From Verrucomicrobiota bacterium (lineage in GTDB: Bacteria; Verrucomicrobiota; Verrucomicrobiia; Verrucomicrobiales; Akkermansiaceae): a DNA stretch of 5,522 nucleotides. The position numbers were made by a program, and so were the translations under genes. The DNA is taken from positions 1 through 5,522 of the forward strand of contig WBXE01000164.1 of the NCBI GenBank assembly GCA_008932955.1. Reading direction: 5' to 3'. The notes below the pieces were generated by a model. The model was not told where the DNA came from. It did no database searches and worked only from the letters and a program-made list of their open reading frames with translations. Positions 1 through 5,522 of this stretch are shown piece by piece; position 1 is the first letter of the stretch, and each line of letters opens with the position of its first letter.

Positions 1-30
1 GAGGTTTCGGTGAGATGCCGAAGTTTAGCT

Positions 31-36
31 TATTCT
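31..36 (+). promoter_or_regulatory. Possible -10 element for glutamine synthetase gene
   Basis: TATTCT matches the sigma-70 -10 consensus at four of six positions and lies about 47 bases before the start codon. Transcription from about base 43 would give a leader of roughly 40 bases. No good -35 hexamer lies 16-18 bases upstream. A small inverted repeat (TTCGG at 6-10, CCGAA at 18-22) sits just before it and could be an operator or chance. I see no sigma-54 (-24/-12) motif, although that is a common way to control nitrogen genes. This is a weak call. Confidence 0.2.
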
Positions 37-58
37 CAGACCCACACGACAATACCAA

Positions 59-82
59 CCCCACAACCCCCACCCCACCCCC
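59..82 (-). other. G-quadruplex motif abutting glnII start (C-rich on + strand)
   Basis: The + strand has C runs at 59-62 (4), 67-71 (5), 73-76 (4) and 78-82 (5), so the complementary strand carries four G runs of at least four bases, with loops of 1, 1 and 4 bases. This meets the usual definition of a strong intramolecular G-quadruplex, and the C strand could form an i-motif. The tract ends at the base before the ATG and lies on the template strand of glnII. The mRNA leader itself is made almost only of A and C, so it should be unstructured. The motif is seen directly; any regulatory role is inferred. Confidence 0.6.
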
Positions 83-1099
83 ATGGCAAAATACAAATTG
101 GAATACATCTGGCTCGACGGTTACACCCCGGTGCCGAACCTGCGCAGCAAGACACTGGTCAAAGACTTTGATAGCTTCCCGACGCTTGAAGCCCTCCCGC
201 AATGGGGCTTTGACGGCAGCTCCACCCAACAGGCCGAGGGCCGCAGCTCCGACTGCATGCTCAAGCCGGTGGCCGTGTTTCCGGACAGTACCCGCCGCAA
301 CGGCGTGCTGGTCATGGCCGAGGTGATGATGCCCGACGGCACCACCCCGCATCCGACCAACCACCGCGCCACCGTACTTGACGATGCCGGTGCCTGGTTC
401 GGCTTTGAGCAAGAGTATTTCCTGTTCCAAGATGGCCGCCCGCTCGGCTTTCCGTCCGACGGCTTCCCGCAACCGCAGGGGACCTACTACTGTGGTGCCG
501 GCTACAAGGCCGTCGGCGATATCGCCCGCCAAATCGTTGAAGAACACCTCGACCTATGCCTCGACGCAGGCATCAACCACGAAGGCATCAACGCCGAAGT
601 GGCCAAGGGCCAGTGGGAATTCCAGGTTTTCGGCAAGGGCTCGAAGACCGCTGCCGACCAAGTGTGGGTGGCCCGCTACATCCTCAACCGGCTGTGCGAA
701 AAATACGGTGTGGAAGTCGAGTACCACTGCAAGCCGATTCGCGGCGACTGGAATGGCTCGGGCATGCACGCGAATTTTTCCACCACCTACCTGCGCGAAG
801 TCGGCGGCAAGGCCTACTTCGAAGCGCTGATGGCGGCTTTCGCGGAATATCGCGAAGAACACATCGCGGTCTATGGCCCGGACAATCATCTGCGCCTCAC
901 CGGCCTGCATGAAACCCAGTCCATCGACAAGTTCAGTTACGGTCTGGCTGACCGCGGTTCCTCGGTGCGCATCCCCCACAGTTTCATGAATGCCAACTAC
1001 AAGGGCTATCTCGAAGACCGCCGCCCCAATTCCCAAGGCGACCCCTATCAGATCGCCTCGCGCATTCTCAAGACCATCGTCTCCGTGCCCACGCCCTGA
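83..1099 (+). CDS. glnII: Glutamine synthetase, type II (eukaryote-like GlnII)
   Basis: Cytosolic enzyme that joins ammonium to glutamate using ATP to give glutamine. The product has 338 residues, normal for bacterial GSII and far shorter than the ~470-residue GSI (GlnA). An N-terminal beta-grasp domain (about 1-85, with WGFDGSS at 41-47) precedes the catalytic domain. Visible active-site residues are the metal ligands E109 and E111 (GFEQEY), E172 and E179 (GQWEF), and H229 (NGSGMHAN). Substrate and nucleotide residues are R271 (RLTGLHET), R291 and R296 (RGSSVRIP), and E311 with R313 (YLEDRRP). These match the spacing of the animal enzyme. The adenylylation motif of GSI is absent, as expected for GSII. 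The ATG start is preceded by an A/C leader without a Shine-Dalgarno sequence, but MAKYKLEYIW is a typical GSII N-terminus. The gene is monocistronic, with its own terminator downstream. Confidence 0.96.
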   Translation: MAKYKLEYIWLDGYTPVPNLRSKTLVKDFDSFPTLEALPQWGFDGSSTQQAEGRSSDCMLKPVAVFPDSTRRNGVLVMAEVMMPDGTTPHPTNHRATVLDDAGAWFGFEQEYFLFQDGRPLGFPSDGFPQPQGTYYCGAGYKAVGDIARQIVEEHLDLCLDAGINHEGINAEVAKGQWEFQVFGKGSKTAADQVWVARYILNRLCEKYGVEVEYHCKPIRGDWNGSGMHANFSTTYLREVGGKAYFEALMAAFAEYREEHIAVYGPDNHLRLTGLHETQSIDKFSYGLADRGSSVRIPHSFMNANYKGYLEDRRPNSQGDPYQIASRILKTIVSVPTP

Positions 1100-1170
1100 G
1101 CGGTCGCCTGAGCGGAACGGCGCTTGCCAAGTGTCGTGTGCAAGAAACGCTAAAGGATAGCAAATCAAGG

Positions 1171-1213
1171 ATCGTGGATGGAAGGTGTAAAGCCCTTCCG
1201 TCCGCGATTTTTT
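1171..1213 (+). terminator. Intrinsic terminator of glnII
   Basis: A 15-bp stem (1171-1185 pairing with 1194-1208) has an 8-base loop and is followed by a T run (1208-1213). All 15 positions pair in + strand RNA, two of them as U-G wobbles (1175/1204 and 1179/1200). In the opposite direction these become A-C mismatches and the U tract is lost. It therefore terminates glnII, 71 bases beyond its stop. It also lies only 12 bp beyond the stop of the convergent Nif3-family gene and may weakly end that transcript too. Confidence 0.88.
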
Positions 1214-1219
1214 GCTTTC

Positions 1220-1975
1220 TTAGAGACCGGTGGGGCGGTCTACGAAGGACCAGGGCAAGGCGAAGCGCTGTGAGAGTTCGGTGGCGAGTGCCTTGACCCC
1301 GAAGGTTTCGGTCGCATAGTGCCCGGCCAACAACACATTGAGGCCCAATTCTTCCGCCAGCGGAAAACTCCAATGCGGCCCCTCCCCGGAAATGAACGCA
1401 TCCACCCCCGCCGCCGCCACCCGTGCCACCTCGCTGCCAGCCCCGCCCGTGACCAAGCCCACCGAGGCGATTTTTTCCGGTCCGCCGGCACACATCTGTA
1501 CGGGGCCGCCGACGGCTTGCATGAGCTGCTCTCTGAGTTCGTCGCGCGTGCCATTCCACACGCCGCGCAGGCCGATGGCCAAGCCTTTCCAATCCAAAAA
1601 TGGCGTCACTTCCCGCATCCCCATTGCCTGCGCCAAGAGCGGGTTGTTGCCCCATTGCGGGTGTACATCGAGCGGCAAATGGGCGGAATAGATCGCCAGC
1701 CCGGCATCCATCGCCATTTTGATCTTGCGGTAAAACGCGCCCCGCAGTGGTTGGGCGCCTTGCCAAAACATCCCGTGGTGCACTAGCAACAAGCCCGGCC
1801 CACCTGCGGCGGCCGCTTCCACCACCGCTAGCGAGGCATCCACTGCCGCCACGATCCGCCCGACGGGTCCCTCATTGGCCAGTTGCAAGCCATTGAGCGC
1901 ACCCGGATAATCGGGAATAGCCGCTATGGCCAATTGCTCATCCAGAAACGTCACCAATTCATTCAGGGAAACCAT
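1220..1975 (-). CDS. Nif3/YbgI-family dinuclear metal-centre protein
   Basis: A 251-residue member of the Nif3-like (DUF34/NIF3) family, which forms toroidal hexamers with two metal ions per subunit. The family is nearly universal, but its biochemical role is unsettled; names such as 'GTP cyclohydrolase 1 type 2' are not well founded. The five family metal ligands are present with E. coli YbgI-like spacing: H66 and H67 (LLVHHGMF), D103 (SAHLPLDVHP), H219 and E223 (AGHYATE). The length fits the short form without the middle insertion domain. The start is the ATG whose product begins MVSLNELVTFLDE, a typical family N-terminus. The frame stays open for another 108 codons inside the upstream gene, but that extension is not family sequence. 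No Shine-Dalgarno is visible. The start lies 8 bp after the pseudouridine synthase stop, so the two are probably co-transcribed and translationally coupled. Confidence 0.93.
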   Translation of the reverse strand: MVSLNELVTFLDEQLAIAAIPDYPGALNGLQLANEGPVGRIVAAVDASLAVVEAAAAGGPGLLLVHHGMFWQGAQPLRGAFYRKIKMAMDAGLAIYSAHLPLDVHPQWGNNPLLAQAMGMREVTPFLDWKGLAIGLRGVWNGTRDELREQLMQAVGGPVQMCAGGPEKIASVGLVTGGAGSEVARVAAAGVDAFISGEGPHWSFPLAEELGLNVLLAGHYATETFGVKALATELSQRFALPWSFVDRPTGL

Positions 1976-1983
1976 GCGGCAGC

Positions 1984-2790
1984 TTAGCCATGCCGCCGCC
2001 AAATGACAACGTCGGCATTGTCCACCACGGGTTTTCCCGCCACAAAGTCGCGCAAGTCCTCGGCCAAGTCGGCCCGCCACTCGATCACGCCGCCGGCCCA
2101 GGGCACCGCCAGCACCGCCGCGTGCAGCGCGTGACGCGGCAAAAACAAGCGCCGCGCCAAGTCCGGCGTCCAGCCGCTGGCCATCCAATCGAGGTATTCC
2201 TGGCCGGCCGCCGAATACAATTTGTCGCCGGCGATCGGATGGCCGCCATGGGCCAGGTGCACGCGGATTTGGTGCATCCGGCCGGTTTCCGGAAAGCACC
2301 GCAGCAAGCTGAAGCGCCCTTCCTCGCGCTCGAAGCGCTCCACCACCTCAAACCGCGTCCGGCATAATTTGCCCGTTGGATGGACCGTTTGGCGCACCCA
2401 GATCGCCGAGGTTTCGACATCCCCGGCACGCAGCAGCGGTTCGTCGCAGTCCCATGCCTGCGCCGCTGGCCAGCCCAGCACCACCGCGAGGTACTCTTTG
2501 CTGGCCTCCCGCCGCATGAATACCCCGCCGAGTTGGCGCGCGGCCACCGCATGCTTCGCCACCAGCACCAACCCGCTCGTCTCACGGTCTAGCCGCGTCA
2601 CGACCCCGGGGTTCGCTCCATTGGCTATCTCATACGCCAGCAACTTTGTAATCCCTCCTAACAAGTCTGGCTCGGCCTTGCGGTTCGCCGGATGCACGAT
2701 GAGCGGTGCCGGCTTGTCTACCACGATCCAATCGTCGCTCTCATCCACCACCCTGAAGTTGACTACTACCTGCAAACTCACCGGCGCCAC
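1984..2790 (-). CDS. RluA-family RNA pseudouridine synthase
   Basis: Isomerises specific uridines to pseudouridine in rRNA or tRNA; the target site cannot be told from sequence. The 268-residue product has the family opening (WIVVDKPAPLIVHP, 21-34), the catalytic motif RLDRETSG with catalytic Asp D68, and the C-terminal signature TGRMHQIRVHLA (169-180) followed by HPIAGDKLY (184-192). It has no N-terminal S4 RNA-binding domain, so it resembles stand-alone RluA/TruC-like members more than RluC or RluD. The residue before RLD is Thr65 where His is usual. The start is GTG at 2790, the only ATG/GTG/TTG available before an upstream in-frame stop at about 2881-2883. A GGGGC stretch ahead of it may be a weak ribosome site, and GTG at codon 4 is an alternative. 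It is first gene of a likely two-gene operon with the Nif3-family gene. Confidence 0.93.
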   Translation of the reverse strand: MAPVSLQVVVNFRVVDESDDWIVVDKPAPLIVHPANRKAEPDLLGGITKLLAYEIANGANPGVVTRLDRETSGLVLVAKHAVAARQLGGVFMRREASKEYLAVVLGWPAAQAWDCDEPLLRAGDVETSAIWVRQTVHPTGKLCRTRFEVVERFEREEGRFSLLRCFPETGRMHQIRVHLAHGGHPIAGDKLYSAAGQEYLDWMASGWTPDLARRLFLPRHALHAAVLAVPWAGGVIEWRADLAEDLRDFVAGKPVVDNADVVIWRRHG

Positions 2791-3110
2791 TCTGCCCCAT
2801 GCCCAGGCATTTTCAAGCGAATTGAATCCAATCGCAGCCGCGCCGAGCGCACGTGGGGAAAGCGCTGCACTGTGGCCTTCTCAAGAGGGGCTGCCCGCCC
2901 GTTTGCCAATGCACAGACAACCGGCCAATGTGCAGCCAAGAGCAAGCGCAATGCATTGCTCCCGCTCTCACACACTGCCATGCTGGCCGCGTCAATAAGG
3001 TTTTCAACTATCGGAAGTCTCCTGTAGTTTCCGGCCCTCCCAAGGCAACACCGGCTTCCATCGCGACATTCCTGTGGTCCGATCGGCCTAGTGGAAAGTC
3101 GTGAGCGCCG
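2791..3110. other. Intergenic stretch with no recognised gene
   Basis: About 320 bases between the pseudouridine synthase start and the palindromic repeat. Short open frames exist on both strands, but none gives a protein I recognise or has a convincing start. It presumably holds the promoter of the pseudouridine synthase operon on the - strand. TTGAAA and TTGACG hexamers read leftward near 2994-3008, but without a convincing -10 at proper spacing. A perfect 12-base palindrome (GCAATGCATTGC) lies at 2948-2959, and a small stem (CGGAA at 3012-3016 with TTCCG at 3029-3033) near the right end. It may be decayed sequence of a former gene. Confidence 0.5.
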
Positions 3111-3187
3111 ATGGGGGTCAGTCCCGCTTTTCGAACATGGTGTAGTGGAAGCGGGGCCGCATGCTCGAAAAGCGGGACCGACCCCAT
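3111..3187. repeat. 77-bp imperfect palindrome, REP/MITE-like
   Basis: A 29-base left arm (3111-3139) and a 28-base right arm (3160-3187) are inverted copies around a 20-base loop. There are 26 Watson-Crick pairs, two mismatches (3120/3179 and 3135/3164) and one bulged G (within 3113-3117). Both mismatches become U-G wobbles in - strand RNA, so the hairpin is continuous if transcribed leftward, in the direction of the mutase gene. Outer ends reading ATGGGG(G)TC followed by a CCCGCTTTTCGA core resemble repeats found near REP-associated (Y1) transposases; this comparison is from memory. No transposase is present and no second copy lies in the window. It has no U tract, so it is not a classical terminator. 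Confidence 0.7.
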
Positions 3188-3309
3188 GCCACAAAGTCGC
3201 CACCCTGGCGGAATACCGGCAAGCCATCGCCAACATCAAGGACAGCGTGCTGGTATTGCTCAAGACCAAGGACGGCGGCAGCCACTTTGTGGTGGTGCGG
3301 GTGAAGTGA
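3188..3309 (+). pseudogene. C-terminal remnant of a PDZ-domain protein, probably Deg/HtrA-type protease
   Basis: The last ~38 codons before the TGA at 3307 read as the end of a PDZ domain: a helix-like VATLAEYRQAIANIKDS, then two strands, VLVLLKT and SHFVVVRVK. Periplasmic Deg/Do serine proteases often end this way. Nothing resembling the protease domain, its His-Asp-Ser triad or the start of the PDZ domain is found upstream. Homology appears to stop where the palindrome begins. The frame is open back to a GTG at 3091, giving a possible 72-residue product whose first half is translated repeat, but I doubt it is functional. The stop is 3 bp from the convergent mutase stop. The PDZ assignment rests on pattern recognition over a short stretch. 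Confidence 0.5.
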
Positions 3310-3312
3310 AGG

Positions 3313-5487
3313 TCAGCCGAGTTGCTCCAGCAACAGCTTGAGGATTTTGCGGGCGGAGTCGGGGATGACGGTGCCGGGGCCGAAGATGGCGGCGGCACCG
3401 TTTTGATAGAGGTAGTCGTAGTCCTGAGCGGGGATCACGCCGCCGCAGACGACCATGATATCTTCGCGGCCGAGTTGTTTGAGGGCGGCGATGAGTTGTG
3501 GCAGGAGGGTTTTGTGGCCGGCGGCCAGCGAACTCATCGCGACCACATGTACATCGTTTTCGACGGCTTGCTTGGCGGTTTCCTCGGGCGTCTGGAACAG
3601 GGGCCCGATGTCCACGTCGAAGCCCATATCGGCGTATGCGGTGGAAACGACCTTGGCACCGCGGTCGTGGCCGTCCTGGCCCATCTTGGCGACCATGATG
3701 CGCGGGCGGCGGCCTTCGAGCGTCTCGAATTGTTTGATGAGGTCGGGGATGTCTGACATATCTCCTTGATTGCTGAATTCCTTGCCATAGACGCCGGAAA
3801 TGGTGCGGATGACGGCTTTGTAGCGGCCGAAATGCGTTTCCATGGCATCGGAGATTTCGCCGAGCGAGGCCCGCGCCTGGGCGGCTTCGATCGCCAGCGC
3901 CAGCAAGTTGCCCGGGCCGCCGCCGGCGCAATCGCACAGGGCGGTTAGAGTGGCTTGGCAACGCGTTTCGTCGCGCTCGGCGCGGAGTTTTTGCAGGCGC
4001 TCGATTTGGGAGAGGCGCACCGCGGTGTTGTCCACGTCGAGAATGTCGATGGGGGCTTCTTGGGCGAGGCGGTATTTGTTGACGCCGACGATGGTTTCTT
4101 CGCCGGAGTCGATGCGCGCCTGGCGGCGGGCGGAGGCCTCCTCGATGCGCATTTTGGGGATGCCGGCCTCGACGGCCTTGGACATGCCGCCGAGTTGTTG
4201 GGCTTCCATGATGTGGGCCCAGGCCTTGTGGATTAGCGCGTCGGTTAGGGCCTCGAGATAATAGGAACCACCCCAGGGGTCGATGACCCGGCAGATGGAG
4301 GTTTCGTCCTGGAGGAAGATCTGGGTGTTGCGGGCGATGCGCGCGGAAAAGTCGGTGGGCAGCGCGATGGCTTCATCCAGCGCGTTGGTGTGCAGCGACT
4401 GGGTGTGGCCGAGGGTGGCGGCCATCGCCTCGATGCAGGTGCGCGAGATGTTGTTGAACGGGTCCTGTTCTGTTAGGCTCCATCCGGACGTCTGCGAGTG
4501 GGTGCGCAGGGCGAGGGACTTGGGGTTTTTCGGATTGAACGTCTTGACGATCTTGGCCCACAGCACGCGGGCGGCGCGCATTTTCGCCACCTCCATGAAG
4601 TGGTTTTTCCCTTGGGCCCAGAAAAACGACAGGCGCGGGGCGAAGGCGTCGATGTCGATGCCCGCGGCGATGCCGGTGCGGAGGTATTCCCAGCCGTCGG
4701 CGAGGGTGTAGGCCATTTCTAGGTCGGCGGTGGCGCCGGCTTCTTGCATGTGATAGCCGGAGATGGAAATCGAGTTGAACTTGGGCATTTTCTGCGAGGT
4801 GAACTCGAAGATGTCGGCGACGATTTTCATCGATGGGCCCGGCGGATAGATATAGGTGTTGCGCACCATGTATTCCTTTAAAATGTCATTCTGGATAGTG
4901 CCGGCGAGTTGTTCGTAGGTGGCACCTTGTTCCAGCGCGGTGACGATGTAGAACGCGAGGATGGGCAATACCGCGCCGTTCATGGTCATCGAGACGGACA
5001 CCTTATCGAGTGGGATACTGTCGAAGAGTACCTTCATGTCGAGGATCGAGTCGATGGCCACGCCCGCCTTGCCCACGTCGCCGACGACGCGCGGATGGTC
5101 GGAATCATAGCCGCGGTGAGTGGCGAGGTCGAAGGCAACGGAGAGGCCTTTTTGACCGGCGGCTAGGTTGCGGCGATAGAACGCGTTGCTTTCCTCAGCG
5201 GTCGAGAAGCCCGCATACTGGCGGATTGTCCACGGCTGGAAGCAATACATCGTGGCGTACGGGCCACGCAGGAACGGGGCGATACCGGCCTGGTATTTGA
5301 GGTGCTCCATGCCCGCGGTGTCGGCCTCGGTGTAGAGGGGCTTGACCGGGATTTGTTCCATGGTGTTCCACACGATCTCGGCGATGGGCTTGCCCATTTC
5401 GGTTTCGAGGGACTGGCACCACTCGCCGTAGCTAAGGTCGGCCGGTGAGGCGGAGTAGGGGATGGCGGCAAAATTCGGGCGGCTCAT
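3313..5487 (-). CDS. mutB: Methylmalonyl-CoA mutase, catalytic (large) subunit
   Basis: Adenosylcobalamin-dependent enzyme interconverting (R)-methylmalonyl-CoA and succinyl-CoA in propionate formation or breakdown. The 724 residues comprise a substrate-binding TIM barrel (about 25-545), a linker, and a C-terminal B12-binding domain (about 594-720). Substrate residues known from the Propionibacterium enzyme are Y91 (RQYAGFSTA), R209 (YMVRNTY) and H246 (ISGYHMQE). Tyr and Arg at these sites favour methylmalonyl-CoA over isobutyryl-CoA, since isobutyryl-CoA mutases carry Phe and Gln. The cobalamin motif is DGHDRG (605-610), with H607 as lower axial ligand and K601 and D605 nearby; SSLAAGH (652-658) and GGVIP (682-686) complete the site. 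Length and sequence match MutB-type subunits, which usually pair with a MutA encoded just upstream; only 35 bases of that side are visible. ATG start, no Shine-Dalgarno. No terminator precedes the convergent fragment. Confidence 0.97.
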   Translation of the reverse strand: MSRPNFAAIPYSASPADLSYGEWCQSLETEMGKPIAEIVWNTMEQIPVKPLYTEADTAGMEHLKYQAGIAPFLRGPYATMYCFQPWTIRQYAGFSTAEESNAFYRRNLAAGQKGLSVAFDLATHRGYDSDHPRVVGDVGKAGVAIDSILDMKVLFDSIPLDKVSVSMTMNGAVLPILAFYIVTALEQGATYEQLAGTIQNDILKEYMVRNTYIYPPGPSMKIVADIFEFTSQKMPKFNSISISGYHMQEAGATADLEMAYTLADGWEYLRTGIAAGIDIDAFAPRLSFFWAQGKNHFMEVAKMRAARVLWAKIVKTFNPKNPKSLALRTHSQTSGWSLTEQDPFNNISRTCIEAMAATLGHTQSLHTNALDEAIALPTDFSARIARNTQIFLQDETSICRVIDPWGGSYYLEALTDALIHKAWAHIMEAQQLGGMSKAVEAGIPKMRIEEASARRQARIDSGEETIVGVNKYRLAQEAPIDILDVDNTAVRLSQIERLQKLRAERDETRCQATLTALCDCAGGGPGNLLALAIEAAQARASLGEISDAMETHFGRYKAVIRTISGVYGKEFSNQGDMSDIPDLIKQFETLEGRRPRIMVAKMGQDGHDRGAKVVSTAYADMGFDVDIGPLFQTPEETAKQAVENDVHVVAMSSLAAGHKTLLPQLIAALKQLGREDIMVVCGGVIPAQDYDYLYQNGAAAIFGPGTVIPDSARKILKLLLEQLG

Positions 5488-5498
5488 AGGTAGAAAAA

Positions 5499-5522
5499 GC
5501 TGAGATGCTGAAACACTGAAAA
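5499..5522. repeat. Three tandem 8-base units at window edge
   Basis: Three degenerate 8-base units (GCTGAGAT, GCTGAAAC, ACTGAAAA) lie in tandem just upstream of the mutase gene, cut by the window end. They could be an operator, the tail of the next gene, or chance. Confidence 0.25.

Noticed and set aside
6..22. Inverted repeat TTCGG/CCGAA as a terminator of an upstream gene
   Set aside because: Stem of only five pairs and no T run after it; kept only as a possible operator note.
554..1168. 204-codon open frame on the - strand opposite glutamine synthetase
   Set aside because: It lies opposite a certain gene; GC-rich coding sequence often leaves the antisense frame open. The translation has no recognisable domain.
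1976..2299. 108-codon in-frame upstream extension of the Nif3-family gene
   Set aside because: It overlaps the pseudouridine synthase in another frame and is low-complexity Arg/Gly/Ala-rich. The family N-terminus begins at the ATG at 1975.
2222..2998. 258-codon open frame on the + strand
   Set aside because: Antisense to the pseudouridine synthase over most of its length, Ser/Thr/Arg-rich and without a recognisable domain.
2853..3104. 83-codon cysteine-rich open frame on the + strand
   Set aside because: The Cys pattern recalls small Cys-rich proteins but has no signal peptide, no clear ribosome site and no known spacing; likely chance in the spacer.
3111..3187. Palindrome as an intrinsic terminator or a CRISPR repeat
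   Set aside because: No T tract follows on either strand, and there is only one copy with no spacer array.
2778..3398. 206-codon open frame on the - strand spanning spacer, palindrome and the end of the mutase
   Set aside because: It overlaps the mutase 3' end and the pseudouridine synthase start, and passes through the repeat; no family similarity recognised.
3260..3961. 233-codon open frame on the - strand within the mutase
   Set aside because: Arg/Pro-rich out-of-frame reading of the B12-binding domain, a typical GC-rich shadow.

Overview
The window is GC-rich bacterial chromosome with four intact protein genes and one broken gene. Most of it is housekeeping and central metabolism. I do not see a new defence, mobile or biosynthetic system. 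The least ordinary parts are non-coding: a G-quadruplex-forming tract abutting the glutamine synthetase start, and a long palindromic repeat beside a leftover fragment of a protease-like gene.

The source cannot be fixed from sequence alone. A eukaryote-like (type II) glutamine synthetase, a B12-dependent methylmalonyl-CoA mutase, high GC and start codons without clear Shine-Dalgarno sequences would fit Verrucomicrobiota (Opitutus-like) or a related phylum. This is a low-confidence inference.

Layout: (1) 1-82 is a leader region, G-free from base 49 up to the start codon. (2) 83-1099 (+) is type II glutamine synthetase, followed at 1171-1213 by a strong intrinsic terminator. (3) 1220-1975 (-) is a Nif3/YbgI-family metal protein and 1984-2790 (-) is an RluA-family pseudouridine synthase. 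They lie 8 bp apart and probably form an operon (rRNA/tRNA modification gene first), converging on glnII. (4) 2791-3110 has no gene I recognise. (5) 3111-3187 is a 77-bp imperfect palindrome resembling REP/MITE repeats, followed at about 3188-3309 (+) by the end of a PDZ-like domain, probably the C-terminus of a lost Deg/HtrA-type protease. (6) 3313-5487 (-) is the full-length catalytic subunit of methylmalonyl-CoA mutase, ending 3 bp from the stop of the fragment. Its upstream neighbour, possibly the small subunit, lies outside the window.

The genes do not form one pathway. Glutamine synthetase assimilates ammonium. The mutase interconverts succinyl-CoA and methylmalonyl-CoA in propionate production or use. 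The RluA/Nif3 pair is a general housekeeping unit.
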